DNA from: Betaproteobacteria bacterium
GTDB lineage: Bacteria; Pseudomonadota; Gammaproteobacteria; Burkholderiales; Thiobacteraceae
DNA: 50,463 bases
Assembly: GCA_025361165.1 (NCBI GenBank)
Contig: JANYAU010000090.1
Coordinates: 1-50,463 of the forward strand
Reading direction: 5' to 3'
The translations under genes and the position numbers were made by a program. Shown here in pieces: positions 46,473 through 50,463 of the stretch (positions are counted from its first letter, which is position 1; every line of letters starts with the position of its first letter). A model generated the notes under the pieces. The model was not told where the DNA came from, ran no database searches, and was given only the letters and a program-made list of their open reading frames with translations.

Positions 46473-46835
46473 CAGCGAACTCCGGTGTTGCAGTCCCGAG
46501 GGTGGGATTAGATAAACTTTGCCAAATCGCCCATATGCCGACAGGGTATCACGAAGAACCTATTTGTACGCTATAGCACAATAGCACAATAGCACACGAT
46601 ACCTGCTTAATATAAGCGTGAACTTGCAACCGCGAGGGGAAACCGCATAGCGCGGACGAACCGTTTATGCCCTTGGTACGGCAGCGAACAGACGATATTT
46701 TCATCGATAGGTATTCTGCACACATTGGCAGGCGGTAAATAGGTTTGCGATGAAAGCGGTTACAAGAGTCGAAGTAAGAGTGACAAATAGCATAGAGAGA
46801 TTTTAACCCGAGGTTTAAACAAAGGAGATGTTCAA
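46473..46835. other. 363-bp intergenic region between a Crp/Fnr-like gene and a lipoprotein gene
   Basis: No convincing gene. It is more AT-rich than its surroundings and holds a threefold 8-base tandem repeat (46573-46596). It must contain divergent promoters for both neighbours, but I cannot pick a clear -35/-10 pair. A perfect AAAGGAGA ribosome-binding site (46820-46827) serves the following gene. Confidence 0.5.
46573..46596 (+). repeat. three tandem copies of ATAGCACA
   Basis: Copies at 46573-46580, 46581-46588 and 46589-46596 are identical and directly adjacent. They lie about 100 bp upstream of the split Crp/Fnr-like gene and 240 bp upstream of the glycine-zipper gene. They could be a slippage-prone repeat or an array of binding sites. 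Confidence 0.85.
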
Positions 46836-47060
46836 ATGAAAACGCTGAAAACATTTGCAGTTAGTGCGGTTGCCGCGGCAGTGCTGTTCGGCTTAGTGGG
46901 TTGTAGCGGGATGTCGACGCGGGACCAAGACACCGCAATCGGTGCAGGCGTAGGTGCTGTCGGCGGTGCTGTTCTCACGGGCGGCAGCGCAGCCGGAACC
47001 ATCGGCGGCGCCGCAGTCGGTGGCGTCATTGGCAACCAAGTCGGTAAAGACAAGCAATAG
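46836..47060 (+). CDS. small glycine-zipper lipoprotein
   Basis: A 74-residue protein. The signal peptide ends in the lipobox LVGC with lipidated C23. The mature part is short and Gly/Ala-rich with a GxxxG-type zipper (AIGAGVGAVGGAVLTGGSAA, then IGGAAVGGVIGNQVG). It resembles OsmB-like and other glycine-zipper outer-membrane lipoproteins induced by stress. AAAGGAGA precedes the ATG by eight bases, a very strong site, so high expression is expected. It lies between two Crp/Fnr-like regulators. Confidence 0.85.
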   Translation: MKTLKTFAVSAVAAAVLFGLVGCSGMSTRDQDTAIGAGVGAVGGAVLTGGSAAGTIGGAAVGGVIGNQVGKDKQ

Positions 47061-47199
47061 TGGCTAAAGGATGGGGGGCCGTGTGGTCGGCGCATTGTCA
47101 CTCGGAGTCAATGCTGCTGGTAGGTACCAACGTAGCTTTGCCATATGTACGGTTGCGCACAGACGAAACAGCGCCTGGGCTATATCTTGCCCTTCGTTG

Positions 47200-47214
47200 G
47201 GCGCGCTACGCGCC
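47200..47214 (+). other. GC hairpin upstream of the Lys/Cys-repeat protein gene
   Basis: GGCGCG (47200-47205), loop CTA, CGCGCC (47209-47214): a perfect 6-bp stem in the 185-bp gap after the glycine-zipper gene. Only a weak T-rich stretch follows later (47230-47236). It could be a weak terminator or a leader element. Confidence 0.35.
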
Positions 47215-47245
47215 TAATCCATTTGATTAATTTTTAGGAGTCCAC

Positions 47246-47857
47246 ATGAATAAGTTCACTATCAGTTCGATCGCCCTGGCATTCAGCCTCGCATTTAGCG
47301 TTAACGCCATGGCTGAAAACATGTCGAAAGAGGAATACAAGGCGGCGGATAAGCGTATTGCCGCCGAGTACAAAGCGGATAAGGCGGCCTGCGCTTCCTT
47401 AGCCGACAATGCGAAAGACATTTGCAAGGCCGAAGCCAAGGGCAAAGAAAAGGTTGCGGAGGCCGAGGTCAAAGCACGTTACAAGCCTTCTAAAAATGCC
47501 ACCTACAACGTCAGTGTTGCCAAGGCAGAAGCGGATTACGCTGTGGCCAAGGAAAAATGTGACGACAAATCTGGTAATGACAAAGACGTCTGTGTGAAAG
47601 AAGCGAAAGCCGCCCAAGTGCGCGCCAAAGCCGATGCCAAAGCCCAGATGAAGACCTCGAAAGCAAACGCAACAGCCGCCGAGGACACCACTGATGCGCG
47701 TACGAAGGCGAAAGAAAAGGGCACCGAAGCGCGCCAGGATGCAGTGGCAGCTAAACGTGACGCCGACTACAAAGTGGAAGCCGAAAAGTGCAATAAGTTT
47801 TCCGGCGATGTGAAAGATCAATGTGTCGCGCGTGCAAAAGCGCAATACGGCAAATAA
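47246..47857 (+). CDS. secreted Lys/Ala-rich protein with three cysteine-pair repeats
   Basis: A 203-residue protein. The signal peptide is cleaved after VNAMA, so it is probably periplasmic. The mature chain is helical, rich in Lys, Ala, Asp and Glu. It contains three related units with a cysteine pair: DKAACASLADNAKDICKAEA (about 45-64), KEKCDDKSGNDKDVCVKEAK (about 103-122) and EKCNKFSGDVKDQCVARAK near the C-terminus. The pairs are spaced 10 or 11 residues apart and probably form local disulfides. AGGAG lies seven bases before the ATG. I do not recognise a functional family; TolA-like annotations of similar proteins would rest on composition only. Confidence 0.75.
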   Translation: MNKFTISSIALAFSLAFSVNAMAENMSKEEYKAADKRIAAEYKADKAACASLADNAKDICKAEAKGKEKVAEAEVKARYKPSKNATYNVSVAKAEADYAVAKEKCDDKSGNDKDVCVKEAKAAQVRAKADAKAQMKTSKANATAAEDTTDARTKAKEKGTEARQDAVAAKRDADYKVEAEKCNKFSGDVKDQCVARAKAQYGK

Positions 47858-47932
47858 GCCATTATCCTGTCGTCCCCCCGCTACAGCTCGGGTGCGACAG
47901 GGGTGATGGAACGTGTATACCGTGCTTCTCAC

Positions 47933-47966
47933 AAACCCCGCCGCTTGCCTTGCGGCGGGGTTTCTT
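47933..47966. terminator. strong shared terminator between convergent genes
   Basis: AAACCCCGCCGC (47933-47944), loop of 7 bases, GCGGCGGGGTTT (47952-47963), followed by CTT. This perfect 12-bp stem has A/T ends on both sides. It lies between the plus-strand Lys/Cys-repeat gene and the minus-strand Crp/Fnr-like gene, so it can stop transcription from both directions. Confidence 0.85.
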
Positions 47967-48729
47967 ATGCGGTAGTCCTCTCCGTCCAATAACCCATTTC
48001 TTTTAAGTTCGACACCCTCTTCGCAGCCAAAACACGATCATAGATATCCTTGTCGGCTTGATAACAGACGCAAGAAGCGGCTTCCAGACCGCTGCGGTCG
48101 ATAATCGTAATATCCCCACGACTATAGCTGATGAACTTTTGCTTTTGCAGCGAACCTGCGGCTTTGGTGATGCCAACGCGACGTACGCCAAGCATATAGG
48201 CAAGAAATTCGTGCGTGATATGAAATTCGGCCGAGTGCGCCCGGTCCGCAGTCATCAAGAGCCAACGGGCGAGGCGTGCCTCCGCCACATGAAATCGGGT
48301 ACAGACGGCCATTTGACCAAGCTGACTCATTAACACATAGATGTAGCGTTTCAGCACTTGCCGCAGTGCGGGGCTTTGTTCGAGTTTGACAAGAAACTCA
48401 GCAGCTTCGATTTGCCACGCGGGTCCGCCACCCTGCACCAAGGAGTGCATGGATGAAACGCCGACGCCCAGCACGAGAGGAGTACCGAACATTCCCTCAT
48501 TGCCAACCAGTTCTACTTCCAGCTTGGCATGGTCATCAATCTGCGTCACCAAAGAAATATAGCTGTTAGTAGGAAAGTAAACGCGGCGAATACGCTCGCC
48601 AGGTTCGGAGAGAACAGTTCCCAAAACCAACTCGACTTGCTCACAACCGACGAGTAAGTGTTGGCGATCTTTGCGGGGCAGCGACGTAAGTAGGCGATTT
48701 GTCGCAAGTACGGTTTTTGGGGTTAGCAC
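47965..48729 (-). CDS. Crp/Fnr-family transcriptional regulator (intact)
   Basis: About 254 residues. The N-terminal jelly-roll domain (about 20-135) has GTVLSEPGERIRRVYFPTNS and VELVGNEGMFGTPLVLGVGV. Next come a dimer helix (VLKRYIYVLMSQLGQMAVCT) and a winged helix-turn-helix (about 175-225, ITHEFLAYMLGVRRVGITKA). The cAMP-binding residues of E. coli Crp (RxSxA in the phosphate cassette) and the Fnr iron-sulfur cysteines are not visible, so the signal is unknown. GTG 48729 is preferred, with GAGAG upstream; a GTG at 48771 is in frame but lacks a ribosome-binding site. It is a paralogue of the frameshifted regulator 1.5 kb upstream. Confidence 0.85.
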   Translation of the reverse strand: MLTPKTVLATNRLLTSLPRKDRQHLLVGCEQVELVLGTVLSEPGERIRRVYFPTNSYISLVTQIDDHAKLEVELVGNEGMFGTPLVLGVGVSSMHSLVQGGGPAWQIEAAEFLVKLEQSPALRQVLKRYIYVLMSQLGQMAVCTRFHVAEARLARWLLMTADRAHSAEFHITHEFLAYMLGVRRVGITKAAGSLQKQKFISYSRGDITIIDRSGLEAASCVCYQADKDIYDRVLAAKRVSNLKEMGYWTERTTA

Positions 48730-49006
48730 GGTGGCTCTCTGGTAGCGTTGGGGAAACCCAACTGGCGCCACAAGGAGAGATGGCGCAGCAATCCCAATGT
48801 CGGATGCTGCCTAAAGGGGCTCTCTATTTCTTCTAATAGAGAGCCTGTCACAAGCACGTATGTGCCTGCGACAGAATCCAGGCAAAATTGAACACCATCG
48901 ATATAGCTACTCAGCATGCGCGTTGTCGGCGCGCAGCCTGAAAGAGCCGCCTTGGAATTGTGTAATAACTTGTCGCCATCTATGGCAAATTTTGTCACGC
49001 CATGTG

Positions 49007-49321
49007 CTATTTCTGCTCGGGCGCAGGCACCGGTGGAACAATCACGATGGTGTCACCGCCAGTTTTGCCGGTATCGCCTTTGGCGCCGTCGTAACCTGGA
49101 GTGCCAGTGGCGCCCTGTGTGCCAGTTGCGCCTTGGGCGCCTTCGTAGCCTTGCGTACCAGGTTTGCCGGTATCGCCCTGTGTACCAGTTGCGCCTTGCG
49201 GTCCGGCGGGACCTGGCACCGTAACCGGCGTAGGCGGAACGACCACGGTGGTCGGTTTATCGCAAGCGCTCAATCCAAACGCCGTGATGACAGATGCAAA
49301 TAGTATGGAAGATTTCATCAT
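49007..49321 (-). CDS. collagen-like Gly-X-Y repeat lipoprotein
   Basis: About 104 residues. A signal peptide ends in the lipobox LSAC, followed by a Thr/Val/Pro linker ([15 protein letters not shown]). Then come 17 uninterrupted Gly-X-Y triplets ([20 protein letters not shown] and onward) and a hydrophobic, Pro-rich end. Bacterial collagen-like proteins form trimeric triple helices without hydroxyproline. Here the stalk would be tethered to a membrane by lipid. AGAGGAAAC precedes two adjacent ATG codons (49321 and 49318). No enzyme or adhesin domain follows the stalk. The function is unknown. Confidence 0.85.
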   Translation of the reverse strand: MMKSSILFASVITAFGLSACDKPTTVVVPPTPVTVPGPAGPQGATGTQGDTGKPGTQGYEGAQGATGTQGATGTPGYDGAKGDTGKTGGDTIVIVPPVPAPEQK

Positions 49322-49737
49322 GTTTCCTCTAGGATATACAACGGTTGAAGACGGTTTGTTTACTACTAAGCGTGTTGGGTCAATTCGGCAGCATAAACTG
49401 CTGTTGAATTTTCCTTGCGACGGTCGGGGTATCTTTAAAAAATAGTTTCTTGCTTCCTTAGGGGACGACACCTTTCGGAGATGCTGCGCCCTGCACAAAT
49501 CAATATTGAGCGTAAGAATAAGCTACAGCACTATCAGATTCTGTACGCTGTCGCACATAGTGCATGATTTTTACAAAGCGCATCTAGTCGGTGATGTTTA
49601 ACCACCGCTTGATCTGTGCGCTAACGCACCGAGCGCGCCTCTCGGGGGCGCGGATAATCGCATTAATCTATGAAAGGACAGGAACCTGCCGATCTGGAAA
49701 GAAATCCTCTCATCTACCGAGCGCTTAAATTGTCACT
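49322..49737. other. 416-bp intergenic region before the AsmA-family gene
   Basis: No gene can be supported. It must hold the promoter of the collagen-like gene (minus strand) and of the AsmA-like gene (plus strand). One perfect GC hairpin is present (CGCGCC 49634-49639 with GGCGCG 49647-49652, 7-base loop), without a T-run. Confidence 0.45.
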
Positions 49738-50463
49738 ATGGTGCATCGTTCCCTTAAATGGTTGGTCGCATTGCTGCTCGCGCTGCCAGTATTGGCCATT
49801 CTTTACGTCGCGATTTTCGGCTGGAATTGGGCGCGCGGCCCGCTGCAGCGGATCGTCACCGAAAAGACTGGCCGGGAACTGGTGATTGGCGGAGACCTGA
49901 AAGTCAATCTAGGCTGGCCCGCGCCGCGCGTGCGCGCACATGCTGTCACGTTCGCCAATCCACCTTGGGCGAAGGAAAAGCAGATGGTCGCGGTGGATGA
50001 CGTGGAATTCAGCGTCGACCTGCTCGAGCTACTCAAAAAGAATCTGATGTTTCCCGAAGTACGCCTGGCTCGCCCGGCCGTCTTCCTGGAACAGGCTGCG
50101 GACGGGCGCAAGACGTGGCTACTTGACTTGAACCAGTCGGACGAAAGCGCCCGTATTCCGATCGGACGCCTGACGCTGGATCACGGCCGGCTCGGGTATG
50201 ACGATGCAAAGCAGAACACCAGCATCCGTGCGGACATATCGACGCAGGACGCGCGGGCGGGCGAGGCGGATGCTACCGGCGTTGTATTCAACGCGACCGG
50301 GCTCTACAAGGGGCTGGTTCTTGCGGCGCACGGTAGCGGTGGATCGGTATTGGCTCTGCACGATGAAAGCGTGCCGTATCCGCTGAAAGTCGATGCAACC
50401 ATCGGCCACACCGGCATCAAGGCCGACGGTACCGTGACAAGCCTGCTCAAGTTCTCGGCGATG
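49738..50463 (+). CDS. AsmA-family protein, N-terminal part
   Basis: The frame is open to the window end (242 codons, no stop). An N-terminal membrane helix (about residues 6-26, KWLVALLLALPVLAILYVAI) is followed by NWARGPLQRIVTEKTGRELV and GGDLKVNLGWPAPRVRAHAV. Then FANPPWAKEKQMVAVDDVEF and a LLELLKKNLMFPEVRLARP strand follow. This is the typical start of AsmA/YhjG-like proteins, large inner-membrane-anchored periplasmic bridges implicated in phospholipid transport to the outer membrane. ATG 49738 is directly followed by GTG; no clear ribosome-binding site decides between them. Confidence 0.85.
   Translation, partial: MVHRSLKWLVALLLALPVLAILYVAIFGWNWARGPLQRIVTEKTGRELVIGGDLKVNLGWPAPRVRAHAVTFANPPWAKEKQMVAVDDVEFSVDLLELLKKNLMFPEVRLARPAVFLEQAADGRKTWLLDLNQSDESARIPIGRLTLDHGRLGYDDAKQNTSIRADISTQDARAGEADATGVVFNATGLYKGLVLAAHGSGGSVLALHDESVPYPLKVDATIGHTGIKADGTVTSLLKFSAM

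Noticed and set aside
48723-48998. Possible 91-codon minus-strand gene upstream of the intact Crp/Fnr-like regulator
   Set aside because: It starts at GTG without a ribosome-binding site, overlaps the likely regulator start and resembles no family I know. It was not supported strongly enough to list as a gene.
49030-49200. Repetitive DNA that could be taken for a tandem repeat or CRISPR-like array
   Set aside because: The repetition follows from 17 Gly-X-Y codon triplets in a reading frame with signal peptide and lipobox. There are no palindromic repeats with unique spacers.

Overview
The window is a chromosomal segment of a flagellated Gram-negative bacterium, most probably a betaproteobacterium (Nitrosomonadales-like). 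The evidence is the gene order rpsB-tsf-pyrH-frr-uppS-cdsA-dxr-rseP-bamA-skp-lpxD-fabZ-lpxA-lpxB-rnhB, the later SpoU methyltransferase / ppsR / ppsA block, a Neisseria-type LpxA active-site strand, and a beta/gamma-type flagellar filament cluster. A CbbY-type phosphatase hints at carbon fixation by the Calvin cycle, but no cbb genes lie here. Base composition and codon use look even throughout. No tRNA, rRNA, CRISPR array, insertion sequence or prophage was seen.

Layout. 1-1297: tail of an aldolase/short-chain dehydrogenase gene and mtnA (methylthioribose-1-phosphate isomerase). 1400-10827: a flagellar sigma-28-type promoter followed by three very large glycosyltransferase-type genes, one a methyltransferase plus multi-glycosyltransferase fusion and one a tandemly duplicated TPR-glycosyltransferase. 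10928-16696: filament and late flagellar genes fliC, flaG, fliD, fliS, fliT, two small genes, a FliK-like gene and a free-standing FlhB C-terminal domain. The glycosyltransferases probably decorate the flagellin, but this is inferred from position and promoter.

16735-20122 (minus strand): map and glnD. From a divergent promoter region, 20240-34295 holds the translation / isoprenoid / phospholipid / outer-membrane assembly / lipid A super-cluster on the plus strand. The rpsB leader contains two interleaved perfect 9-bp complementarities, which is a possible pseudoknot next to the ribosome-binding site. A hairpin attenuator separates rpsB from tsf. 34305-40711: a CopD-like membrane protein, motA-motB stator genes, a membrane-anchored methyltransferase, an HDOD protein, a membrane-anchored pentapeptide-repeat protein and a SpoU-family RNA methyltransferase.

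40687-45633: ppsR and ppsA, divergent with only 20 bp between start codons, then a conserved hypothetical gene, dksA and cbbY. 45664-50463 is an accessory-looking stretch. It has a Crp/Fnr-like regulator split by a one-base frameshift and an intact Crp/Fnr-like regulator. Between them lie a glycine-zipper lipoprotein and a secreted Lys/Cys-repeat protein. A collagen-like Gly-X-Y lipoprotein and the start of an AsmA-family gene follow. All functions are read from sequence alone.
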